Below are positions 24,252-31,686 of a stretch of DNA of 64,000 nucleotides, one piece after another. Position numbers and translations under genes: made by a program. Source of the stretch: Paractinoplanes aksuensis (lineage in GTDB: Bacteria > Actinomycetota > Actinomycetes > Mycobacteriales > Micromonosporaceae); contig NZ_JAMYJR010000014.1 in NCBI RefSeq assembly GCF_024137025.1, positions 62,001 to 126,000 on the forward strand, given 5' to 3'. Positions within the stretch are counted from its first letter, which is position 1, and each line of letters starts with the position of its first letter. Under the pieces are notes generated by a model that saw nothing but the letters and a program-made list of their open reading frames with translations, searched no databases and was not told the DNA's origin.

Positions 24252-25695
24252 TTCCGGCCTCCACTTCGGATCGTAGCTGACAGTGCCCGGCCAGCCAGGC
24301 CGCGGCCTCGGCCGCCCCGTTGCCGAACGCCACCTCGGCGCAGCGGCGGCTGAGGGCCTCCCGGGCCGCCGGGTCGGCCAGCCGTTCGAGGGCGGCCGCC
24401 GCTTGGTCGTCGTCGGTGGCGCAGATCGCCACCCCGGCCGCGGCGGCGAAGCGGGCCCGGGTCAGTTCGTCGTCGGCGCCGTCGGGGTCGGGCACGAAGA
24501 CGGTCGGCACGCAGGCGCCGAGCAGTTCGTGGAAGCTCGTGTAGCCGGCCCGCGAAACGGCCAGCCCGACCGCGCCCAGCTGCTCCGGCCCGGCCTCGAC
24601 CACCGTGAACCCGGGCAGAGTGGCCTCCACCCCGCGGCAGAGCAGGGTCGCCGGGCCGGGGCGGCGGGGACGCGGGGCGGGCAGTTCGGTGATCGGGTCG
24701 ACAGTGGTCACCCCGGCCCGGGCGGCGGTGGTCCAGCCCTCGTCCCCGGCCGCGGCGAACTCGCCCGGTTCGAGGATGCCGGCGAACAGCGCGCCGCGGG
24801 CTGCCCACTGGCCGCCGGTGCCGCGCCGCCACATCGCCGGGCGCAGCCACAACCAGCGGGGATCGGGGTGTTCGGCCACGGCGGCGGCGATGCCGTCGTG
24901 GGGCACGCCGCCGACCAGCACGGCCCGCGGGCCGTAGAGCTGTATCAGGTGCCGCAGGCGGTCGCGGACGAAGCCGGTCCAGCGGTCGTCGGCCACGCCC
25001 AGTTCGGCCGGGGCGGGCAGGTATTCGGTGAGCAGCCCGGCCGCGTGGGCGTCGGGCAGCCCGGTCGATCCGGCCACGACCACGGCCTCCAGGTCGCCGG
25101 GCAGGTGGCGGGCGATAGCCCGGAAGCGGGCGATGTCGTCCCCGACCAGCAGCACGTGCCGCGTCGGCCGGGCCGGCGCGATCCGAGGCGGGGGCACGAC
25201 TCCGCGCGGGAGGACGCCCAGCGAGGCGAGGCGGTCGAGGTGGGGCCCGCTGTCGGGCCAGTCGGCGCCGGCGAGCACCGCGCCCGGCAGCTGCGAGCGC
25301 ACCTCGGCGTCGGCCGGGGCCCACACCACGTCCGGCCCGAAGTGCCGCTCGACCCGCGCGCGGACCTCGGCGAAGTCGGCCGGCGCCTCGTCCAGCACCG
25401 CGATGGTGTGCGCGGCCCGCACCGGCGGCGCCTCGGCCACGGCCTGGGGGCGGCGGATCAGCAGCACCCGGGCCGCCAGATCGGTGTCGTCGTCGTGGGC
25501 CAGCTCGGCCCGGCCGTCGCGCAGGCAGGCGACGATCCGCTGGTCGAAGGGGCGGGCGGGTCGCCGGTCGGGTTCCGGCGCGTGGATCAGCACAGTGGTC
25601 AGACCGGCCGTCGCCTGGGCCTCGACCTCGGCGACCAGGCTGGCCGCGCTGCCGCCGGTGTGCCGCAGGTCGGACAGGATGGCGACGTCGTACAC
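24241..25695 (-). CDS. MurG/GT28-like glycosyltransferase, copy B
   Basis: 484 residues from GTG 25695. The C-terminal half has the MurG-like signature SRAGYTSFHELLGACVPTVFVPDPDGADDELTRARFAAAAGV with a closing GNGAAEAAAWL. It is about 80 residues longer than its paralogue at 19254-20465, mainly in the middle. GTG 25695 is chosen because the paralogue begins at the equivalent codon; the frame can be extended to TTG 25719. It is divergent from the long glycosyltransferase at 25786, sharing a promoter region of about 90 bases. It heads a four-gene leftward unit (copy B coiled coil, polytopic protein, methyltransferase-like). Confidence 0.75.
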   Translation of the reverse strand: MYDVAILSDLRHTGGSAASLVAEVEAQATAGLTTVLIHAPEPDRRPARPFDQRIVACLRDGRAELAHDDDTDLAARVLLIRRPQAVAEAPPVRAAHTIAVLDEAPADFAEVRARVERHFGPDVVWAPADAEVRSQLPGAVLAGADWPDSGPHLDRLASLGVLPRGVVPPPRIAPARPTRHVLLVGDDIARFRAIARHLPGDLEAVVVAGSTGLPDAHAAGLLTEYLPAPAELGVADDRWTGFVRDRLRHLIQLYGPRAVLVGGVPHDGIAAAVAEHPDPRWLWLRPAMWRRGTGGQWAARGALFAGILEPGEFAAAGDEGWTTAARAGVTTVDPITELPAPRPRRPGPATLLCRGVEATLPGFTVVEAGPEQLGAVGLAVSRAGYTSFHELLGACVPTVFVPDPDGADDELTRARFAAAAGVAICATDDDQAAAALERLADPAAREALSRRCAEVAFGNGAAEAAAWLAGHCQLRSEVEAGSVR

Positions 25696-25785
25696 GGGTT
25701 GGTCAACGAGACTTGCCAACAGGGCGATACGGACAATTCGCCCGAGTCGTTGATCACCTCGGAATTGCTCTCACCGAGGGGGACC

Positions 25786-28050
25786 ATGCGCGACACCGGA
25801 CCTCACCCGCTCGCCGTCGCGGCCCTGGCGGCCCGGTCTGTCGCGGCCCGGGAGCCGTTGTCCCGCGCGGCCGGCGACCCGTGGGCGGAGGGCGAGCTGG
25901 CCCGCGTGATTGCCGTGCAGAACCTGCGCCCGGAGGACTGGTCCGAGGCGTTGACCCTGCTCGACGGTCTGCGCGAGCGGGGCGGGATCACCGGCGTCCA
26001 CCAAGGACTGCACTGCCAACTGGCGTACGCCACCGGCGACCCCGCCCAGGCCGAGGCGCTGCTGGCCGAGTACCCGGACGTGCCCGCTCCGGTCCGGGCC
26101 GCGCTCGCCGTCGACCTCGGCCGGGCCGACCTGGCCACCCTGCTGCCGGCCCCGAAGGTGCAGGTGCCCGACGGGCCGGGCCGGCCGTTCGACCGCCTCA
26201 CCACGGGCCCGGTGCAACGCCGCGGCCACGACCGCCGGATCACCTCGGTCGTCACCACCTGGCAGCCCGGCCCGGAACTGCTCACCGCGGTGCGGTCGCT
26301 GACCCGGCAGACCTGGACCAACCACGAGATCCTGGTCGTCGACGACGGCTCGTCGACCGAGTTCGCGCCCGTGCTGCGGGCCGCGGCCGCCCTCGACCCC
26401 CGGGTCCGGGTGATCCGCATGGTCGCCCGGGCCGGCCCGTACGTCGCCCGCAACGCCGGCCTGGACGCGGCCACCGGCGACTTCGTGACCTTCCCCGAGC
26501 CCGACGGCTGGTCCCATCCGCTGCGGCTGGAACGCCAGGTGGCGCCCCTGCTGGCCGACGAGCGGCTGTTCTCGACCACGGCGGCCGCGCTGCCGGTCAC
26601 GCCCGGCCTGGTGGTGACCCGGCCCGGCCTGGACCCGGCGACCCCGCCCGGCCCGGCGTCGCTGATGCTGCGGCGGGCGGTCGCACTGAGCCGGGTCGGT
26701 CACTTCGATCCCGTACGGGCCGGAGCCGCCCACGAGTACGCCGAGCGCGCCCAGGCCGTCCTCGGCCCGGCCGCCACGATGCCGGTCAACGGCCTGCCGC
26801 TGGCCCTGACCCGGCTCGGCCCGGACGACACCGACGCGCCCCGGGCCTACGTCTCGGCGTTCCGCCGCTGGCACGCCCACGTGCGCGACGGCCGCGAGCC
26901 CGCCACCCGCCCGCGGGCCTTCGCCGTGCCCCGCCGGCTCCGGGGCGAGACCGGCGCCCGGGCCTACGACGTGGTGCTGGCCGGCGACTGGACCACGGCC
27001 GGCGGCGCCGGGACGGCCGGGATCGGCCAGCTCCGGGCCCTGGCCGCCCGCCGTCAGCGGGCCGCGCTGCTGCACCTGGACGCGCTGCCCCACCTGCGCG
27101 AGGGGCCGCGCGACCTCGACCCGGCGGTCCAGGATCTGATCAACACCGGGGAGCTGACCGAGATCGGGCTGGCCGACGACGCCCGGGCCCGGCTCGTGGT
27201 GGCCCGTTCGGCCCACGTCCTGCAGTACGCCCCCGACCAGCCCAGCGGTGTCCGGGCCCAGCGGGTGCTGATCGAGGACGCCGTCGTCGTCCCGGCCGCG
27301 GCCACCGCGGCCAAGCGGCTGTTCGGCCAGTGGCCGCTCTGGACCCCGGCCGGCCCCGACGGGCGCCGCCAGCTCAGCGCCGAGACCGGGGTGACCGTGG
27401 CCGGGCTCGACCTGCCGAGCACGCTCGACGCCGCGCAGTGGCGGCTCGACCGGCGCGGGCCCCGGGCCGACCGGCCGGTGGTGGGCCGGCACTGCCGCGG
27501 CGGCCCGGCCGAGTGGCGCCGGCTGCGCGACGAGGTGCCCGAGTCGGCCCGGCTCGACGTCCGGCTGCTCGACGCGGCGGGCAGCGCCGACCGCTCGTTC
27601 GGGCGGTTCGGGCCGCCGCGCAGCTGGCTGGTCTACGGGCCGGGCGACGTCAGCCTGCGCTCGTTCCTGGGTCAGATCGACTTCTACTTGCACCTGCCGC
27701 CCGACGACGAGCCCGCCGATCCGGGGCCGGACCTGCTCACGGCCCTGGCCGCGGGCTGCGTGGCGGTGCTGCCCTACCGGTACGCGGCCGCGTTCGGCGA
27801 CGCCGCGGTCTACTGCACGCCCGAGGAGGTGCCGGACACCGTACGGCGGTTGCACGCCAACCGCCGGGCCCTGCGCGACCAGTCGGCCCGTGGCGCCGCG
27901 TACGTCCGCCGCCACCACACCCACGCGCTCTACGCGGAACGGGTCTCCCACCTGGCCCATCCGACCATAAACCGGACTGAAGGCAACTCATCGGTGACCA
28001 GTTGGCACCTGGCGAATCGTCAACCCGGCCCCGGCGCGACCGATTCGTAA
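25786..28050 (+). CDS. Two-domain GT2/GT1-like glycosyltransferase with altered active site
   Basis: 754 residues from ATG 25786 (GAGGGGG just upstream). An N-terminal helical, tetratricopeptide-like region (about 1-135) is followed by a GT2 domain: SVVTTWQPGPELLTAVRSL, LVVDDGSS (183-190) and YVARNAGLDAATGDF. The usual acidic metal motif is replaced: the paralogue at 29223-31643 has FQDSDDW, but here it is FPEPDGW (236-242). A C-terminal region (about 310-740) resembles a GT-B half, with FLGQIDFYLHLPPDDEP and LAAGCVAVLPYRYAAAFGDAAVY. It may be a catalytically altered or non-catalytic partner. It is rightward and convergent with the methyltransferase-like gene. Confidence 0.8.
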   Translation: MRDTGPHPLAVAALAARSVAAREPLSRAAGDPWAEGELARVIAVQNLRPEDWSEALTLLDGLRERGGITGVHQGLHCQLAYATGDPAQAEALLAEYPDVPAPVRAALAVDLGRADLATLLPAPKVQVPDGPGRPFDRLTTGPVQRRGHDRRITSVVTTWQPGPELLTAVRSLTRQTWTNHEILVVDDGSSTEFAPVLRAAAALDPRVRVIRMVARAGPYVARNAGLDAATGDFVTFPEPDGWSHPLRLERQVAPLLADERLFSTTAAALPVTPGLVVTRPGLDPATPPGPASLMLRRAVALSRVGHFDPVRAGAAHEYAERAQAVLGPAATMPVNGLPLALTRLGPDDTDAPRAYVSAFRRWHAHVRDGREPATRPRAFAVPRRLRGETGARAYDVVLAGDWTTAGGAGTAGIGQLRALAARRQRAALLHLDALPHLREGPRDLDPAVQDLINTGELTEIGLADDARARLVVARSAHVLQYAPDQPSGVRAQRVLIEDAVVVPAAATAAKRLFGQWPLWTPAGPDGRRQLSAETGVTVAGLDLPSTLDAAQWRLDRRGPRADRPVVGRHCRGGPAEWRRLRDEVPESARLDVRLLDAAGSADRSFGRFGPPRSWLVYGPGDVSLRSFLGQIDFYLHLPPDDEPADPGPDLLTALAAGCVAVLPYRYAAAFGDAAVYCTPEEVPDTVRRLHANRRALRDQSARGAAYVRRHHTHALYAERVSHLAHPTINRTEGNSSVTSWHLANRQPGPGATDS

Positions 28051-28130
28051 GGGCACAAGCCACACAGAACAGACTCGGAGCGGCCCCCGCCGCTCCGGAA
28101 GCGGGACGCTCCATCTCCCCCATCCCGCGT

Positions 28131-28167
28131 ACCGCTGCCCCGTCGTCCCCCGCGACGGGGCAGCGGT
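28131..28167. terminator. Bidirectional hairpin terminator
   Basis: A perfect inverted repeat with 15-base arms (28131-28145 and 28153-28167) and a seven-base loop lies between convergent genes ending at 28050 and 28172. The arms are CCGCTGCCCCGTCG-type, very G+C-rich. The short run of T on either side is weak, so termination would rest mainly on hairpin stability, as is common in actinobacteria. Confidence 0.75.
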
Positions 28168-28171
28168 GTTC

Positions 28172-29191
28172 CTACCCCACCGTCGAAGCCGTGGCCTGCG
28201 GGTGGGTCAGCGCGGTCCACCGGCCCGGCAGCCTTCGCCGCACGGTGAGCCCGAACCCACCGCCCTGCCGGGGCGCGACCCGGGCCGGCTCGTCGTCGAC
28301 CACGACCGCCGCGGCCGGGGCCAGGCGGCGGCCCAGCACGTGCAGCGCGGGCGCCAGCGGGTCGGTTGCGGCCGGGGTCAGCGTCCCATCCACCAGCAGC
28401 AGGTCGATGTCGCTGAGCCCGTCCAGCGCGTCCACGTCGTACCAGTCGGCGCTGCGGCCGTCGACCGACAGCTCGGCCAGCGGCACGTGCCGCACCTCGA
28501 CCCCGGACAGCCCGTGCTCGGCCACCTTCGCCCGTACCCGGATGGCCCGGTTCTCGTCGTGCTCCACGGCGACCAGCCGGCCCCCGCTCACCCCGACCGC
28601 GTAGCCCAGCCAGACCGTCGACGGCCCGCAGCCCAGCGTCACCGTCAGCCCGGGCCGGCGCTCGCGCGCGAGGTGCACCAGCCCCAGCAGGTCGGTCGGG
28701 TGCAGCACGCCCCCGGCCGGCATCGGCGCCCGCGGGGTGACCGCGCGGAACAGCTGGAACATGGCCTCGATCTCGCGGCTCTGCTCGTGCAGCAGCACCT
28801 CGGCCCCGCGGGCGGTGAGCCGTTCGGTGCGGGCCAGTGCCTCGGTCAGCTCCAGGTGGCGGTCGCCGGCCGCGAGCCGTTCCTTCTCGACCGCCGCGAT
28901 CACCCGCCGCTGCAACTGGTCGACCGTGCCCCGCAGCTCGCGGACGGCCTCCTGGTTCGAGCGGTGCAGCCGGGCCATCCGCCGGGACAGGTGGATCACC
29001 CCGGCCAGCACGGCCGCCAGCAGCAGCGCGAGCAGGCCGGTGGCCAGCGCGGCCTGCCCCGCCCCGGACGAGACGGCCACGCCCGCGGCCACCAGCAGGC
29101 CGATCACCAGGCCGGCCAGCTGACGGCGGGACGCCCCGCGCAGCCGCCGGACGACGGTGCGGGTGGTCCTCAGGAACCTGGTCATGCGCAC
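28172..29191 (-). CDS. Membrane-anchored SAM-methyltransferase-like protein, copy B
   Basis: 339 residues with two N-terminal hydrophobic segments (about 25-65), a long coiled coil (about 70-140, RRMARLHRSNQEAVRELRGTV), and a Rossmann domain with LTVTLGCGPSTVWLGYAV (motif I), RLVAVEHDENRAIRVRAKV, and DIDLLLVDGTL in the position of motif IV. It shares AVTPRAPMPAGG and the whole layout with the copy at 21126-21995. The motif I glycines are intact, so SAM binding is plausible. It is 31 bases downstream of the long glycosyltransferase gene on the same strand and may modify that enzyme's product (inference). Confidence 0.75.
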   Translation of the reverse strand: MRMTRFLRTTRTVVRRLRGASRRQLAGLVIGLLVAAGVAVSSGAGQAALATGLLALLLAAVLAGVIHLSRRMARLHRSNQEAVRELRGTVDQLQRRVIAAVEKERLAAGDRHLELTEALARTERLTARGAEVLLHEQSREIEAMFQLFRAVTPRAPMPAGGVLHPTDLLGLVHLARERRPGLTVTLGCGPSTVWLGYAVGVSGGRLVAVEHDENRAIRVRAKVAEHGLSGVEVRHVPLAELSVDGRSADWYDVDALDGLSDIDLLLVDGTLTPAATDPLAPALHVLGRRLAPAAAVVVDDEPARVAPRQGGGFGLTVRRRLPGRWTALTHPQATASTVG

Positions 29192-29222
29192 ACCGACCTC
29201 AACGCTGGACCGACCCGGGCCG

Positions 29223-31643
29223 TTACGGGATCGTCAGCAATGCGGGCAGCCGGCCCATGATCCGCTCGACGAACCGGGCCGGGTCGTGCGCGGCCGCGAC
29301 CGCCGCCCGGGCCCGCCGGCTCCGCTCGGCGAACAGTGCCGGGTCGGCCCGGTAGCGCGCGATCAACGCATCCGCCTCGCTGCGGGCGCAATAGACGGCC
29401 GCGTCGCCGTAGAACGGCCGGTAGCGCGGGGGCATCACGACCACGCAGCCCATCGCCGCGGCCTCCAGGGCCGGGCGCGAGTACCACTCGGCCGACTCCC
29501 GCGGCGGGAAGTGCAGATAGAAGTCGAGCTGGTGCAGGAACGGCCTCGGTCCGAGGTCGGCGGCCTGGTAGGCGAGCCAGGTCGGCCCGATCGCGACGTC
29601 GCACGAGCCGGCCGGGCGGTCGGGCAGCCGCACCCGGACGTCGGCGTCGGGCAGCCGGCGGCACACGGCCAGGCTGTCGGTCACGTCCGGGGGCCAGTTG
29701 GCGGCGTCGCACAGGTCGGTGCCGACCACGGCGGTGCCCGCCGTGCGGTCGGCTGTCCAACCGGTGGTGATCAGGGTGATCGGCAGGTCGTCCGGATCCA
29801 GGTTCTCCACCGTACGCAGGGCAGCCCGCACCCCCGCATCGCCGGGCACCCACGTCGGTTCGGCCCCGAACAGCCGCCGCACCGCATCCGTGCACGTCAC
29901 CGGCTCGTAACGCTGGTCGCTGCCGTCGGAGCGTACGGGCGCGCGGTCGGCCACCACGAGGGCGCGAGTAGCCCGTACACCGCTCGACAGCCCCCCGGTG
30001 AATTGCAGAACTGCCGCTTGCCGCACCACCAGCAGCGCCACCTCGACCCGGTCCTCCAACGCCACCCGGTCCACCGCCCCCGAGTTGACCAGGTCCTGCA
30101 CCGGCCCCGCGAACGGCATCCGCCGCGCCTCGAGCGCCCGGTACGAGTCGAGCTGGGCCACCGCCACCCGCAGCCCGGCCGAGCTCAGCGCCCGCAGCTC
30201 GTCCACGGCCGTCCGCTGCGTGCTCTCCAGGAAGCGCCAGTCGGCCACCAGCAGCACGTCGTAGGCCCGGTCCCGCACGGTGCCGAGCAGGTGGTCGGGG
30301 GCCGGGAAGGGCCGGTCGGCCCCGTCCGCGGGCCGGTACGCGCCGGCCTGCCGGGCCGCGATCACCTGGTGGTGCCGCTGATAGGCCGACATGTAGGCGG
30401 TGCGGGCCGGGTGCATCCAGTGGGCCCGGATCTCGGACCGCGACAGCGACCCGGCCGACAACCGGATCAGCGCCAGCGGCGGCGAGTCGAGGTGGCGTAC
30501 CCGCCCGGCCCCGAACGCGGCCTGGATCCGTCCGATGTACTCGGAGTCGGCGGCCTTGCGCAGCCGGTCGAAGTAGCCGGCCGTCCGCAGCACGGCACTG
30601 CGCCGCAGCAGCAGCGACGACGGGTTGAAGCGCCCGCTGCGCACGCCGGGCCGGGTGCACAGCAGCTGGTCGGTCACGGCCAGCCCGTCCGAGGTGGTGG
30701 CGACCAGCCGCCGGTCGTCGAGCAGGGGCCGCACCTGGGCCTCGACCCGGCGCGGGTGCGACCAGTCGTCGGAGTCCTGGAACGTCGCGAACTCGCCGCC
30801 GGCCGCGTCCAGGCCGGCGTTGCGGGCCGCGTACGTGCCCACGTTGACGGGCATCCGGATCAGCTTGATCCGGTCGCCGAGCGCGACCGCCTCCCGCAGC
30901 ACCGGCTCGAACTCCGGCGGCGAGGCGTCGTCGACGATGATCACTTCGGTGTTGGCCCAGCTCTGGGCCAGGATCGAGCGCACCGCGGTGATCAGCCCGC
31001 GGTCCGGGCGGTAGGCGGTGACGATCACCGAGACCCGGTGCGAGTCGTCCACCCGCGCGGGCGCGGCCGCGGTCAGCCGGTCGAACGGCACGCCGTCGCC
31101 CTCGGTCACGTCGAGGCCGGGCACCAGCGTCCGCATGGCGGCCCGCCACGGGCCCAGCGGCCGCGGCCCGGTGAACGGGTTGAGCAGGTCGGCCCGCAGC
31201 CCGGCCCGAACTCCCTCGCCGATCCGCAGATAGCGGCGCATCAGCTTGCGCGCTCGGGCCGGGCCCTCGACGGCCAGCGCGAGCTGTGCGTGCAAGGCCT
31301 GATGGGTCGGTGACAAGGCCCGCGCCCCGCAGGCCCGCCGGGTCAGCTCGAACAGCGCGAGCGCGTCGTCCGTCTCCTCCTGCAGCCCGAGGGTGTGGGC
31401 CAGCGCGGCGACCAGGCCGGGGTCGATCCGGCGGCGCCGGCGGCGCAGCCAGCGCCGGTCCCCGGCCCGCGCCGCTTCGAGCAGCTGGTCGAGGGAGCCG
31501 TGCTCGCCCAGGGCGGCCCGGGCCAGCAGGGCGCGGGCGTCGGCCGACCGGTTGCGGGCGGCGGTCGCGGTCAGCGCGAGGCGGAAGCGGGGCCCGCCCG
31601 CCACGACATGATCATCGAGCAGGCCGGCACGGGGAGCGGACAT
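29223..31643 (-). CDS. Two-domain GT2/GT-B-like glycosyltransferase
   Basis: 806 residues. A helical repeat-like N-terminus (about 30-180) precedes an intact GT2 domain: RVSVIVTAYRPD, VIIVDDAS (235-241), NVGTYAARNAGLDA and FQDSDDW (288-294) with its acidic pair. The C-terminal part (about 450-800) has GT-B-like features, FLHQLDFYLHFPPRES, LEAAAMGCVVVMPPRYRPFYGDAAVY. It is the fuller paralogue of the protein at 25786-28050. Such fusions of GT2 and GT-B halves occur in polymer-building capsule or teichoic-acid enzymes (family knowledge). It begins 43 bases after the glnD stop on the same strand, so read-through from the nitrogen operon is possible. Confidence 0.82.
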   Translation of the reverse strand: MSAPRAGLLDDHVVAGGPRFRLALTATAARNRSADARALLARAALGEHGSLDQLLEAARAGDRRWLRRRRRRIDPGLVAALAHTLGLQEETDDALALFELTRRACGARALSPTHQALHAQLALAVEGPARARKLMRRYLRIGEGVRAGLRADLLNPFTGPRPLGPWRAAMRTLVPGLDVTEGDGVPFDRLTAAAPARVDDSHRVSVIVTAYRPDRGLITAVRSILAQSWANTEVIIVDDASPPEFEPVLREAVALGDRIKLIRMPVNVGTYAARNAGLDAAGGEFATFQDSDDWSHPRRVEAQVRPLLDDRRLVATTSDGLAVTDQLLCTRPGVRSGRFNPSSLLLRRSAVLRTAGYFDRLRKAADSEYIGRIQAAFGAGRVRHLDSPPLALIRLSAGSLSRSEIRAHWMHPARTAYMSAYQRHHQVIAARQAGAYRPADGADRPFPAPDHLLGTVRDRAYDVLLVADWRFLESTQRTAVDELRALSSAGLRVAVAQLDSYRALEARRMPFAGPVQDLVNSGAVDRVALEDRVEVALLVVRQAAVLQFTGGLSSGVRATRALVVADRAPVRSDGSDQRYEPVTCTDAVRRLFGAEPTWVPGDAGVRAALRTVENLDPDDLPITLITTGWTADRTAGTAVVGTDLCDAANWPPDVTDSLAVCRRLPDADVRVRLPDRPAGSCDVAIGPTWLAYQAADLGPRPFLHQLDFYLHFPPRESAEWYSRPALEAAAMGCVVVMPPRYRPFYGDAAVYCARSEADALIARYRADPALFAERSRRARAAVAAAHDPARFVERIMGRLPALLTIP

Positions 31644-31686
31644 GCCCCGGTCAACGCGCCCGCGGGTCGTACGGTGACGTCGATCT

